The position numbers were made by a program, and so were the translations under genes. From Portulaca oleracea (Eukaryota > Streptophyta > Magnoliopsida > Caryophyllales > Portulacaceae): a stretch of 64,000 bases of DNA. This document shows, piece by piece, positions 1 to 11,009 of the stretch (positions within the stretch are counted from its first letter, which is position 1; each line of letters opens with the position of its first letter). The notes under the pieces were generated by a model. That model worked only from the letters and a program-made list of their open reading frames with translations. It made no database searches and was not told the origin of the DNA. The stretch covers positions 26,948,243-27,012,242 of the forward strand of contig CM055872.1 of assembly GCA_029582165.1 (NCBI GenBank). Direction: 5' to 3'.

Positions 1-299
1 TAGGCTAATGTTTTTGCGGGCGATAACCCGGAGACCAAGATTTGGTGCCTGTATGGGTTATGTGTCAGGAGATCAGGGTTTCATCCCTGATATAGGATAG
101 ATGATTATGATGCCTTTGGTGGGCGATTGTTTTGATGCCTTTGATAGGCTAATGTTTTTACGGGCGATAACCGAGAGACCAGGATTTGGTGCTTGTATGG
201 GTTATGTGTCAGGAGATCAGGGTTTCATCCCTGATATAGGATAGATGATCTTGATGCCTTTGGTAGGCGATTGTTTTGATGCCTTTGGTAGACGAATGT
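1..299. repeat. 144-bp tandem repeat, two copies plus a partial third
   Basis: The unit starting taggctaatgtttttgcggg recurs at 145 and begins a third time, diverged, at 289, giving a period of 144 bases. Each unit carries short gatgcctttggt submotifs. Their reverse complement resembles the gcctaccacaggc unit repeated at 28343-28680, so this is the family's internal tandem-repeat block. Confidence 0.85.
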
Positions 300-777
300 T
301 ACTCTAAGGGATGTGGTATCCCGCCTGCATAATAAAATATGGATTGGTTCGGTTGAGGAAAACAGTTAAGGGATTAAACTTTTGTGAAATGGTTTGACTT
401 GTTCCCTCTCCCTCAAATGAATTGAAATGAACTTAACTTGTTTTAAACGTTAGGGGTAGACTTAATGTTTTGTTTTCAGGTGAAGATCTATATGCTGGGG
501 ACGAGAATTTGAAGTGAGGACGACATGTTTAGAAGCTATCTTTTATGTTATGTTTCTTTTTGAAAGACTTGAAGTTAGGGTTGCTAAGTTGGTTTCTCAA
601 TTTGAGTTTGTTAGTTTGGTTTACCGTTATTAGACAGTTGTAGTTTCCTTCTCGCGCTGTATTCCTTCAGGGATACAGCAGTGACGCCCAATAAGAGTTT
701 TGAGTCTTCCGCTAATTTTGTCTGTTAACGTTAGTTTGACTTTGACTTTTCTATAATTGAATTTCCGGGGCGTTACA
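1..777. mobile_element. Partial long LTR of the TGTAACGCCC family
   Basis: The segment ends in gggcgttaca, and its last ~470 bases are closely similar to the reverse complement of the start of the 3.35-kb solo LTR at 27811. Shared landmarks are the region around the terminal ten bases, the ggatacagcagtgacgccca stretch and a run near 480-520 resembling 28060-28100. It therefore belongs to the same LTR family in the opposite orientation. The left end lies outside the window, so solo LTR and complete element cannot be told apart. Confidence 0.8.
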
Positions 778-829
778 CCAAGTCTTTGAGAACATTTATG
801 GTAAAGCAACATTATTAATCGCTTGTATT

Positions 830-1510
830 TGGGGGTGAGCAATACCGGGTACCCGTCTAACCGGATCCACTTAGCATTGGATTTGATTTTCGGATTCAAT
901 CCCAGATCCATTTTAAACTGGATCCTAAAGTCAGGATCCAGTCCCTGATTCACTCGTACTAAATCCTTAACAGGGTACCCGGTTGAAAAGAATCACAGAT
1001 GTCAATTTAGTTTAACCAACATTAATTCGACAAAATGTTCCTATCAAATTTAACCAGATCATTTCTTCACTCCTTCTCACTATCACCAACTTTAGAGTTT
1101 AGGGTTCAAAGTCTCAAAATAACAATAAATTACAAAGTTTTAGCACTAGGACTTCTTGTTATATACTATATTAGTATCATAGTATAAGCGTATGTGACTA
1201 CAATCATCGGCTTAGATCCATTATCGGTGAGACTTGAGAGGGTGGAATGGATGATTGAATAATCTCTAGACTTATATAGTACTTAAATTTAGTTTTGGTA
1301 GTAACAATCTTAAAATAATTGATTGGATCTTGGATATCGAGTCCGATTCTGGATCCTACATGTAAGGATCCAGTCACAGATCCATTTACGAATGGACCCT
1401 AATTTTAGGATCTAGTCTCGAATCCATTTCACTAAGGTCGGAATCTAAATCCACTGGATCCAACTGGTTCTGGGTCTGGATCCGGGTACCCAATTTTCTG
1501 CTCATCTCTA
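830..1510. mobile_element. hAT-type MITE with 8-bp target duplication
   Basis: The ends are inverted repeats: left tgggggtgagca, right tgctcatctcta. The flanks are an 8-bp duplication with one mismatch, cttgtatt (822-829) and cttgcatt (1511-1518). Inside, GGATCC-rich segments run in both orientations, so the element could fold on itself. There is no coding capacity. The 8-bp duplication and the short TAG-GGTGAGCA-like end are typical of hAT elements. Confidence 0.85.
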
Positions 1511-1540
1511 CTTGCATTATCTTGACATTCAGGTGATCCT

Positions 1541-1772
1541 TGTTACAAACTCAAAACTGTAAAACAGAGATGGGAAAAAGGATAAATATGTCTGCAAAAG
1601 ATCACCACTTTTCATTCAAGTATCGATATCTTTATAGGTAGAACAAGAATAGAAAATACGCACAATCAAACTCCATAATATACACTAAACCCATTTCTCA
1701 CTTATTCCGAAAGAATAACATAAACTAATATTAACTCTAATCAAAGAAAAAACATCTAATTAATTTCCAACA
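1541..1772 (-). repeat. Copia 3' LTR
   Basis: It runs from tgttacaaactc to aatttccaaca on the plus strand. It matches 17500-17783 at both ends and through the middle (shared landmarks gaacaagaatagaaaa and ctaattaatttcca). It is about 50 bases shorter than the partner because of indels. Confidence 0.8.
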
Positions 1773-2158
1773 GTGCCACTTTATTATGAAAGCTTGTAAA
1801 ACTTTCGTTTACAACTGACATGTGAAATCTTCGATGACACCAATGCCCATCATTTCCCCTAGATTTTGGAAATGGAAAGATCTTATAGGATTTGTAAAAA
1901 TGTCTATTAGCTAATTTTCACTGCGACAACACTTCGACTCAGTAGCCCCACCTTTGCAAAGATGCCTCAAAAATAGTATCTACCACCAGTGTGTTTGCTT
2001 CTTCTATGTAGTATTGGGTTCTTGGACAATTTGAGGGAAGAATTATTATCACAGAGAATTGTATTTGCTCCATGTGGCTTGCATTGTAATTCTTTAAGAA
2101 TTTCTCTTCACTAAACTGCTTGACAAGCACATGCTATAACAGACATAAATTCAGCTTT

Positions 2159-2450
2159 TGTAACGCCCCGACCCCTCTCGGGTCGCGGACATTACCGATA
2201 ACTGCTTCAAGGATCGTTGACTGGCCCACAAATCACCACAAGTCTTTCCAGCGTGCTTCGTCCTCACTCACACGCTGCCTGGGAAAACTTCCCAGGAGGT
2301 CACCCATCCTAAGACTACTCCCAGCCAAACACGTTTAACTGAGGAGTTCCCAACATATGAGCTACCATAAAAGAAGGTGCACCTTGGTGATATAAGTAGT
2401 CATTTCAATCCTTTTAAGTCACACTTTAACCACATATCTGGGGTGTTACA
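2159..2450 (-). mobile_element. Cassandra-type TRIM LTR (3' LTR)
   Basis: This 292-bp unit begins tgtaacgccccg and ends ggggtgttaca, with TG...CA ends and inverted termini. It contains a 5S rRNA-like domain, the diagnostic feature of Cassandra TRIM elements. The adjoining polypurine tract on the minus strand (cttaagtgggggtgat) marks it as the 3' LTR of a minus-strand element. Confidence 0.85.
2270..2355 (-). other. 5S rRNA-derived domain in the Cassandra LTR
   Basis: The minus strand contains blocks that match the 3' half of plant 5S rRNA: aactcctcagttaaacgtg, gggagtagtcttaggatggg and tgacctcctgggaag. These cover the region of the internal Pol III promoter (A box, intermediate element, C box). 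Substitutions and the lack of the 5' part show this is not a functional 5S gene. Confidence 0.85.
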
Positions 2451-2585
2451 ATCACCCCCACTTAAGCGCACAACGTCCTCGTTGTGCCACAATCTAATCC
2501 AGAATCTTTGCCCCGCTAAGTGATTGCCCAAGGCTCTTCCGTCCACTAGCGCAGCTCACGGTCGCGGGTCGACTCTGATACCATC
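2451..2585 (-). other. Cassandra internal region with tRNA-Met primer site
   Basis: On the minus strand the region opens with ga, then tggtatcagag (about 2573-2583), complementary to the 3' end of initiator tRNA-Met. It closes with a polypurine tract (aagtggggg) next to the Cassandra LTR. The 135-bp length and lack of any ORF fit a TRIM. Confidence 0.8.
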
Positions 2586-3339
2586 TGTAACGCCCCAACC
2601 TAGGGTGGCTAGGCACGTCACTTCCGCGGGGTCCTCCTTGGACACCCACAAGACTACCTAAGCTCCAAACCATAATTATTCCCAAATATCATAGAGCAGC
2701 GAAAGCTTTTGTCCATAACAAAACTCAAACTTAGGTAGTAGGAGTCAATCTAAAACATACAAACCCATACCTACTTACATTCAACAAAGTGTACATGTTT
2801 ACACACAAAATACATCCATATTAAACTTAACAACATATTCAATATCAAAAACTTAACTTCAAGCCTCCTTCCTAGCCATAACTCCAAAAGACTTCAAGAG
2901 CTAGTCGCTTAAGGTGCTTTGAAAATCTGAAAAAGGTGAGGTCATGAGCTCCCCGAGCCCAGCGAATAATCCTTATCTCCCCCGTTGTTACACTTTGTAC
3001 ATGAACATGTTAGCACATAAGTACATTATCATGTATGCATATCATTACTTTCTAAAAAGTAACAAACATAGGGAAGTGACAAAGGGATCTATACCAAAGA
3101 ATCACCATAAGCTCATACATACATATCACATAGTTTGAATAAACTATCACATTCTTATTAAAGTCACATCACATTTCATAATCAAAGTCACACCTAATCA
3201 CAATCTTCCAATTTCAGAAAGCTTAACACAAATCACAACATAACACAATTTTCTCAATGAATTAAAGTAACTTGTTGTAGGGGAACTCAACTTATAACTC
3301 ACTCAATAGACTAATACCTATATATCACAAGGGTCACAA

Positions 3340-3560
3340 ACACATCCCGGTGGACCGGGCAATGCCCACTCAAGGGACCTACTAGGGACCCGTCGTTCTA
3401 GAGCGTAGATATCCTCAATTCACAAATTATGAAGTCACATTCACATCCTAGCGGACCGGGCAAAGCCCACTCAAGGTACCTACTAGGGACTCACATAGAT
3501 CCAAAACAAACAGGCTGAAAATCACATCCTGGTACCTACCAGGCGACCTGACACAAAGAC
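3340..3560. repeat. Short tandem repeats in the long LTR
   Basis: Three imperfect units share ggaccgggcaa, gcccactcaagg and acctactaggg, with the third shortened. They sit in the same relative position as the tandem blocks in the related LTRs at 1-299 and 28343-28680. Confidence 0.75.
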
Positions 3561-3807
3561 ACTACTACTATGCTCATAGTCCTAGAACGACACATAAGCA
3601 ATAGCCCAAAGCAAGACACAAATCTCATTCCCCAAACTTAGCTTAATCACACCATTAACAAGAACAAACTCAAGCTATTCCTTCTCTTGAAGGTAAGTAA
3701 CTCATAATAGTCAACAAGATAAACATCCAACAAGGCACAATATATATATCATACATCATAATATTTGCCATACTTATTGATTTCAAGACCTAATACACAT
3801 TATTTTC

Positions 3808-4176
<369 letters not shown>

Positions 4177-5536
4177 TTTAAAATTTATATTCTGTGAAAG
4201 GGCAGTTTCACTCTAAAATTTATATCTCACATAATACAACTCCAAAATTCATGAAATTTACCGCAAGATGTCTAATAGAGTCTCGAACCTACAGTAAAAA
4301 TTTCGTTCAATTTAGATGTGCCAATAATTCACAAAAAATCAAACAGTAGCCCAATCCATATGCATACGAATTTTTCTAATAGTTTTCATCCACAATTTTT
4401 GTTCTCCAAACCCTAAAATTCAATAATCAAACACTATCTAGTGCATGCAAACTCAAATTCACATCATAACCAACAAATTTCATTCAACCCACACAATCAA
4501 ACAATCTAAAACATGCAATTTAGGGGTGAGTTTCTAAGTACTCAAATTAGGGTTCTCTACTCTTTTAAACCCTAAAAACAACTCAAATTCATGAATTCAA
4601 TCCCAAATTCGAATACAAATCATAATCAAAATCTTTCCTTACCAATTTTAATCAAAGAAAAGATAAGAATTACTCACCAAAATAGGTGGAACAACACAAT
4701 CACGTAGGTCTCTGATTGCTGGGCTGTAACTCGAGCTAGGGAGATCAAAATGACAATCACACCATTGGATATGAAGAAGAGGAAAGTGTCAGGAACAACA
4801 TACTAAAATTTGAAACCGTTCGAAGGTCGTGTGGTTGTCGACCGGGGCCAAAAATCGGACTACTCTGCTCTCCCCTTCTTTCTCTCCCTTTCTCTTTTCT
4901 CTCTCTAAAATGTGTTGTGTGTGTTAATCAGACGTGGTAACCCCCCTCCCCTAATTCTATTTTTCTTTTCTTTTCTCCTTTTCTTTTTCTTTTCCTTTTT
5001 CTTATTCACTTTTTTTCCCAACATCTAATTAGTAACAAGGAAACTAACTAATACTACAAGAACTAACATAATTAAAAAAAATAACACATCAAAATATCAC
5101 ACAAATATAATTTAAACACTTAAAATAAAGCACAACATCAAAGTTAATCAGTTAAAAAAAAGCGGGGTGTTACAACTTTAGTTTTGGACAAAGTGACTAT
5201 GGATTGTTTCTTTGAAGGCTAAAAGATGGGCGTCATTCAAGCATAAACACAAAACCAAAAATACTCCTCTTTCCATCTAAATCACCAACATTATCATTGT
5301 CAGTGAAGCCAATTAAGCCTGACATTTCACCCCTTTGTAGCAAAAAATGACTCACACGTCCCTCTTATTTTTTTGATAACTATTTTGAGGGCCTTGTAAT
5401 TAGAAACACATTATATGGTCCTTTAATTATAACGACACCTAATTTTTAGGTCCAATTCCGTCAAGATGAAAATTTTCCGATAAGATTGAAAATTATTCAA
5501 TTTCAATTAATTCCAATTTTACCCTTATATTAGGAT

Positions 5537-6457
5537 TAGGCGTGTGCGTCGGTCCAAACCCGGACTGGACCGAATTAGCTCGACCCGGAGACCGAATTTT
5601 CACTAAAAAATAGACCAAGACCGGGCCGGTTTCACCTTAGACCCGGACCAGATCGGGCCGAGAAAATTGATGGCCCGACTCGACCCGGACCGATTGGACC
5701 ATTTTCTTTATGTGTCAAAATAACTTTTAATTACAATAGTCGAACTCTTAACTAGCTAATAGCTACCACCTTGATTAGGAAATTAGTGTTTAACTATACT
5801 CCATAGTACTAGTTCGTATAATTGGTTTACTGCCAGAAATTCCATAATCCATTAGTAACAAATTAATAGTAATAGACTATTTAAAAAAAAAAAACCTTGG
5901 TGGCGGTTGCCTTCGATTAAGAAATTTGTGTTGAAGATTGATTTGCTTAAACTTCAACTTGTGGGACTAGCTAACGCCTTTTATAATTAGCCACCTTGAT
6001 TAGGAATGTCATATCTATAAGTTGAAATTTGGAAAATTCATAGTAATAATATTACGGGTGTTTATGTTTACTAGTAGATAGTAGCCGCCCATAATTAGGA
6101 AATTTGTGTTTTTGAAAGGATCATATAAGCTGATTCAAAGGAAACTAGGCAATAATAATTATTCTTAAATATGGTAAGTGTATAATTTGAAAAATATAAA
6201 AAATAATTATATTTATAGATAAAATATCTATTTGATTTAATTTTAATTTAAAGTACGTATATGCAGAAAAGTATAAACCAGGTTAACCGGTCCAACCCGA
6301 TTTTTCAAAGTTTGGATCGGGAACGACCCGGAAACCCGAAATTTTAAAAATTATGGACCGGAGACCGGACGAAGATAACCGGGTTGGTTCGGGCCATGTC
6401 CGGTCCGGTCCGAGTCACGGAGTTTTTCCGGTCCGGACCGGAATATGCACACCCCTA
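5537..6457. mobile_element. hAT-type MITE nested in the Mutator-like element
   Basis: The termini are taggcgtgtgc and its inverted partner gcacacccccta-like end (tatgcacacccccta without one c). Perfect 8-bp duplications attaggat lie at 5529-5536 and 6458-6465. The interior has many cggtcc/ggaccg motifs near both ends in inverted orientation and an AT-rich centre. No coding capacity. Confidence 0.9.
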
Positions 6458-6465
6458 ATTAGGAT

Positions 6466-7210
6466 GGGATGAGTTTATTTGATAACGTTCTCTCTCTTCA
6501 AACCTCTTGTTGTTTCTCTTTCAAGCTACCTCAAGCCCTATTAGCGAACCACAATTAAAGGAGTTGGATATGCTTTGTAATTTTGGCATTTAGGGTTAGC
6601 AACTGCATTCAAACCCAAAGACTTTAAGTTAATTCGACAATTGCATTCAAGAACAAAGAACAATTATTAAAACTAATCTCATTCAAATATTTAAAGCTGA
6701 AGGTAAGAACCCTAAACACCCGACTCAAAAACTTCTACCCCATACTAAAAATTCAAGAATGAAATCATCCAAAACAATTAAAAAAAAATGGAATCATTAA
6801 AAGCCCAACAAAATCAACAAAACAACACAAATTCGCCCTATAATCACTCGTATTCAACCTATGATTATCATCCAGAAAAGATTGAAAAAAAAAACAGAGT
6901 ACACTGACCATCTCGTCGATCTCAATATGAATTTCAACACTTCCAGATCAATGGTCTTCTTATTCTCCATCATCTTGATCGTGTCCTTCTCTACGATGTT
7001 TTTGATTGGGGTTTGGGTTGGATGTTCATCAACGGGCTTTTTTCTTGACAAGTGGCCGAGTCTGCAAACATAAGGTGACAGTCAATTTTTTATTTTTATT
7101 TATTACAGCAACAATCAACGCAAGAAAATTGAAGATTATTTTTGTCATTTTAATTTCCTGGTCTGAGGCTTATCTGAATTGGACTCAGGCCAAGATATTA
7201 GACACCGTTA
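6466..7210. other. Interior of the Mutator-like element, no gene
   Basis: Unique-looking AT-rich sequence between the nested MITE and the right inverted repeat. Short frames exist on both strands but none resembles a known protein. It could be captured host DNA, as Mutator-like elements often carry, but nothing here proves that. Confidence 0.5.
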
Positions 7211-7308
7211 TAATTGAAGGACCTTATAATGTGTTTCTAAATTAGAGGGCCCACAAAATAGTTACCAGAAAATAAGAGGGACATGTGAGTCATTTTTTGC
7301 TTTTGTAG

Positions 7309-7755
7309 AATAGCCCAACATATATGCATCCTAGCAAGTAATGAAGAACCTTTTTCTCAACAAGGGAGTTGTGGTTAGATTCTCCATATATCTGCGTATG
7401 ATACTCACAACATATATGATTCCTAGCAATATAGCAATTAAATACATCAGACTCCCTACAATTTGTTTATATAACGGGTTGTCAACCTTCTCACCTCTAT
7501 CATCCTTACGTAATTTTAGCCCCAACTCTACTGATGTGGCTACATAATTGTAGTACTTCATGTTGAACCTATCTAGAATTTCCCTTACATAATTCTTTTG
7601 GACGAGAAAGATTCAATCATCAGATTGCACTACCTCTAAGCAAAGGGAATAATGCAATTTACCAAGATTGATATTTTCAAATTCCTCCACCATGGCCTTC
7701 TTGAGTTCATTAAATATGACACAATCATTCCCAAAAGTCTTAAGCAGTTCCCTCT
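7309..7755 (-). pseudogene. Copia reverse transcriptase C-terminal remnant
   Basis: Minus-strand translation gives a typical Copia RT tail in order: MVEEFE, LGKLHYSLCLEVVQSDD, ILDRFNMK, VDNPLYKQIVGSLMYL and RYMENLTTTP. At least one in-frame stop is present. The catalytic YVDD part upstream is missing, replaced by the insertion at 7756-8944. Confidence 0.88.
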
Positions 7756-8944
7756 ATTAATCTCTAAGAGAGACTCCCATTTATAGGGTTTGGATGACTT
7801 GGGGAAAGGGTTACTAGAAACCCTAATGACCAACTTAATTAACGGCGCATTCCGAGGCCCAACACGGTCCGTATTGAGGCAACACGGTACATGTTGGCCT
7901 CCATAATGTCCTTTACGTCGGCCCACTGTCACCACTGTCCGTGGCAGATTACCACGATCCATGGTGACACCAACATGGTCCGTGTTGGGCTGATTTCTCA
8001 TACAAATCAGTTCCCAACATTGCTAAAGATAATACGATATTACTTAGGTTACATACATTGTTCCAGGGCACTGACTTGTGTGACCCAGTAAGACCAAATA
8101 TTATAGTTGTGATTAAACATTTTTTATTTACCGAATATAGAGGTCTCTAGTAAGACATATAATCACTATATTATATTGGTTTAAACTCCGTGTATATCGA
8201 ACATTGTCGGGACATTCCCAACCATTTCCCACTTGTCCCACAAGTGTTCGATTCATTGAAATCCCTTGCCGAGTCGGGTTCGTGTTCGTGCCAAACTTAA
8301 ACGGGTTCAAAATCTTCCAACCTGAACCTAACCCATTTATTAAACAGGTTGAAAATTGAAACCATTTACTGTTTAAATTTTAAACGGGTTGACCTTATTT
8401 CGACCTGTTTACCCATTTAAGTAAACATGTTAGAATAAAGTTACCAATTTACCCATTTAACCATTAACTTATTTATACAAAACAACTCACCGTGGGATCA
8501 AAATAATGACATATCATTCTGAACAATTTGTGTGGTAATATAATTCAAATTGTAGATGTCTTTTAATTCATAGTCAAAGATAAATACAAGTTAAAATTAC
8601 AAGTCTTACGTTTATTTCAAAGAATATTAATTGTAACTTTCACATAAGTTTATTGATAAACAGTATAATTGGGTAACAATTATTGAGGAAATGACTTGAC
8701 CCATTTAATATGTCTAATTAAATAGGTTAAGTAGGTGCTTTTTCATGTCGAAAATCTTAACATGAACCTAACTCATTTAATTAAACGGGTTTACCGTGTC
8801 AACCCATTTAATTAAACGGGTTGAAAATTTCTACCTAAACCCGCTTAATATCGTGTTCAAATCAGGTCGGTAATTGTGTCTGGTCAACTTTTTTCAGCTC
8901 TACTTTTCCTATGTGGGACATTTTACTCATGGGTGAATCCCAAC
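7756..8944 (-). mobile_element. Undetermined insertion with LTR-like start
   Basis: The right edge on the minus strand, starting tgttgggattcacccatgag, matches the first ~40 bases of the solo LTR at 37004 and splits the Copia integrase/RT region. The left part has a TATA-like tataaatggg on the minus strand (about 7775) and a cluster of short palindromes (7855-8000). The middle (8265-8895) repeats aaacgggttga-like motifs in both orientations, perhaps a MITE. I could not define the left edge. Confidence 0.5.
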
Positions 8945-9570
8945 ACTTTTGCATAATCACTTACTCTAAAGGGTGCATATGTTCTCCCTTTATCATCAAG
9001 CTTCTTTTGTTTATGGTACGGGACATGTGTATAAGCTAAGCAACAAAAAATTCAGAAATGATCTACATCTGGTTTTCCACTGCTCCTTGCCTCCTCATGT
9101 ATCATATTTTGAACTGTGAACGGAAGACTTCTGTTCAGATCATGAATACTCCAATTTGTAGCCTCTGGCCAGAATGTCTTCGGAACTCTTCTCTTCACAA
9201 GCAAGCTTCCGTCTCAGTTGAGAAATATTCTCCACCATGGTTATTTAGGGTCTTTATGGATTTTCCTGTCTCTTTCTCCTCATGAGATTTAAAGCTTTTA
9301 AAGGGTTGAAAAGCTTCTAACCTCAAAAATAGATCCAAGTTTTCCGAGAAAAATCGTTCATGAAGGCCATGAAGTATCGTTTACCTACATTCAAAATTGG
9401 ATAGATTGGCCCGCAAATATGAGCGTGAACTAACTCTGAAAAGTGCTTTGCTCTCCATGACCTTTCTTGAGGGAATTGAGAACAATGTTTGCCAACAACA
9501 TATCCTTCACATATTTTGAATGGGCGGAAATTTCAGGAGGACCCGTCACAATATCCTTTTATTTCAAGGC
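8945..9570 (-). pseudogene. Copia integrase remnant
   Basis: The minus strand reads ELVHAHICGPIYP, YFMAFMNDFSRKTW and, in other frames, ETGKSIKTL- and LDDKGE-like blocks typical of the Copia rve core and C-terminal part. Frameshifts and stops are frequent. The order and spacing agree with an originally complete integrase. Confidence 0.85.
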
Positions 9571-9578
9571 CTTCAAAC

Positions 9579-9743
9579 AATTGCAGATCTAGGTTTTAAA
9601 TTAAGGGTATCCAATATATTACTATACTTATTTAGTAAACATACAATTGACAATTTTTATCCCAAATTATATTAAAAATTTAATTTTTGTTTGATTTAAG
9701 GGTATTCGTGGGCACCGCGACTCATGAAAGGATCCGCCCCTAT
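9579..9743. mobile_element. Small hAT-like MITE in the Copia integrase region
   Basis: A 165-bp AT-rich insert. The flanks cttcaaac (9571-9578) and tttcaaac (9744-9751) are an 8-bp duplication with one mismatch, and removing the insert rejoins the GLK...LK motif of the Copia frame. The ends (gcagatctagg / ggatccgcccc) are weakly inverted. Confidence 0.7.
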
Positions 9744-9751
9744 TTTCAAAC

Positions 9752-9871
9752 CACTAAAACTCAAATGACCATAGTGAAAGTGCAACAACCATGAAGGATC
9801 TTTTGCTTCAACCATCGAACATTTGAGTGCTTTCAATCTTTAGCGGATACAACCCTTTTGAGCTTATTTCA
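9752..9871 (-). pseudogene. Copia GAG-pre-integrase remnant
   Basis: The minus strand reads EAKDPSWLLHFHYGHLSFSG, the signature of the GAG-pre-integrase domain just upstream of Copia integrase. It is preceded by a YPLKI-like block in a second frame. Confidence 0.85.
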
Positions 9872-10555
9872 TGATAGGATCCAACTTTGATACCACTTGT
9901 TATACCGAACGCTGATACCACTTGTTACTCTCAACTCTAATAGTACTTGTTAGGATCAAAATTCAGATTTACGACCTTTTGTTAGGAATTAAATCCAAAT
10001 TGAACATATCTAATATTATAGAAGAAGTAAACAAAATAATTGATTTAGGGATGTAGGCATTGAGAAAATAAATAAGAATAATATAGAGGTGATGAAAACA
10101 AGATTTTTACGTGTAAACCCAATAAAGGAAAAGAATTCACGGGAGGCAAGATAAGATCCACTATAATAGGGAGAGATTACAAAGGGTATTCTAAGCGACT
10201 TATAACATAATGAGATCAAGAAAGAAAAATTTCAAATGGTTATAGCACAGTGCGAGTAGAAATACCTCAAAGTGGAACGAGATATAAGGGAGATTAGAAT
10301 GTCATAATAAAACCTCTCAACCTAACTAGAAAAGTAGAATAGAAAAGGAGATCTCATGAGAGTGTCATAGAGACACATAATTTGGTTACACTAAATTAGG
10401 TTGAATAACCTAATATTTGTAGTAAACCCACAACACTAGAATAGTCTTTTAGCCGTAATCACCTACTTAGAGACAAAGCAATATCAATCACAAAAAGAAA
10501 ATAATTATTTATTTCAAAAACTTGAGTCTAAATGAAACTGGGACACTAGCTAACA
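9872..10555 (-). mobile_element. Solo-LTR-like Copia insertion with reiterated primer sites
   Basis: Perfect 5-bp duplications tttca lie at 9867-9871 and 10556-10560. The bulk (9948-10555) is an LTR-like unit, tgttagg...ctaaca. The remaining 76 bases contain an LTR-end/primer-site junction repeated: on the minus strand aacaagtggtatca occurs twice, and the LTR's own aacaagta end makes a third, partial, case. The plus-strand ends of the whole unit are tg and ca. Confidence 0.75.
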
Positions 10556-10603
10556 TTTCACAATAGCAATAGCCCCATTAATAGGATCATAAATGTCACA
10601 AAT

Positions 10604-11009
10604 TGTTCGATTGTAAGTTTTGTGGTTTTATAAGTTAGGGATGTCGGTCTCAGGGATGGGTGTGAAGCTTGATTGAGGTAATCGGTTTGTGTAAAGGGGT
10701 TTATGGGTTGACGGATCTGGGTAGTAGGGTTAACGGGTAGACGGGTTAGATAGGGTATTGGGCTGGGCCGATTAAGAAGAGGAAGAGGGAATGGAATTGG
10801 GCTTGGTAGAAATAGGATTTAGGATTATTTATTTATTTCTAATATTTACATATTTGATTTATTTTAATAATAATAATAACAAAAATATTAAAATGCTATA
10901 AAATCTAATAAAAGAGTAAAAACATAATAAAACTACTAAAATAATTATTAAAGACAAGCAAAAATACCCTATAAAAGAGAAGAAATTCGGCTCGGAACGA
11001 GACCGAACA
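10604..11009 (-). repeat. 3' LTR of the gag-only element
   Basis: Near-identical to 14926-15333. On the minus strand it begins tgttcggtctcgttccgagc. It lies next to the element's 3' region, which carries the gctcggggcgaac hairpin motif. Confidence 0.92.

Larger units (their letters stand above)
5341..7299. mobile_element. Mutator-like non-autonomous element with ~100-bp TIRs
   Basis: The left end caaaaaatgactcac and the right end gtgagtcattttttg begin inverted repeats of about 100 bases. The flanks cctttgtag (5332-5340) and cttttgtag (7300-7308) are a 9-bp duplication with one mismatch, as Mutator elements make. The element lies between the Copia RT and RNase H segments, and pol continuity returns when it is left out. 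A hAT MITE sits inside, so the original was about 1 kb. It encodes no transposase. Confidence 0.85.

Noticed and set aside
2270..2355. A functional 5S rRNA gene
   Set aside because: Only the 3' part is present, with several substitutions, and it lies inside a Cassandra LTR.
6854..7245. Short overlapping frames on both strands
   Set aside because: No family resemblance; they overlap a transposon inverted repeat.
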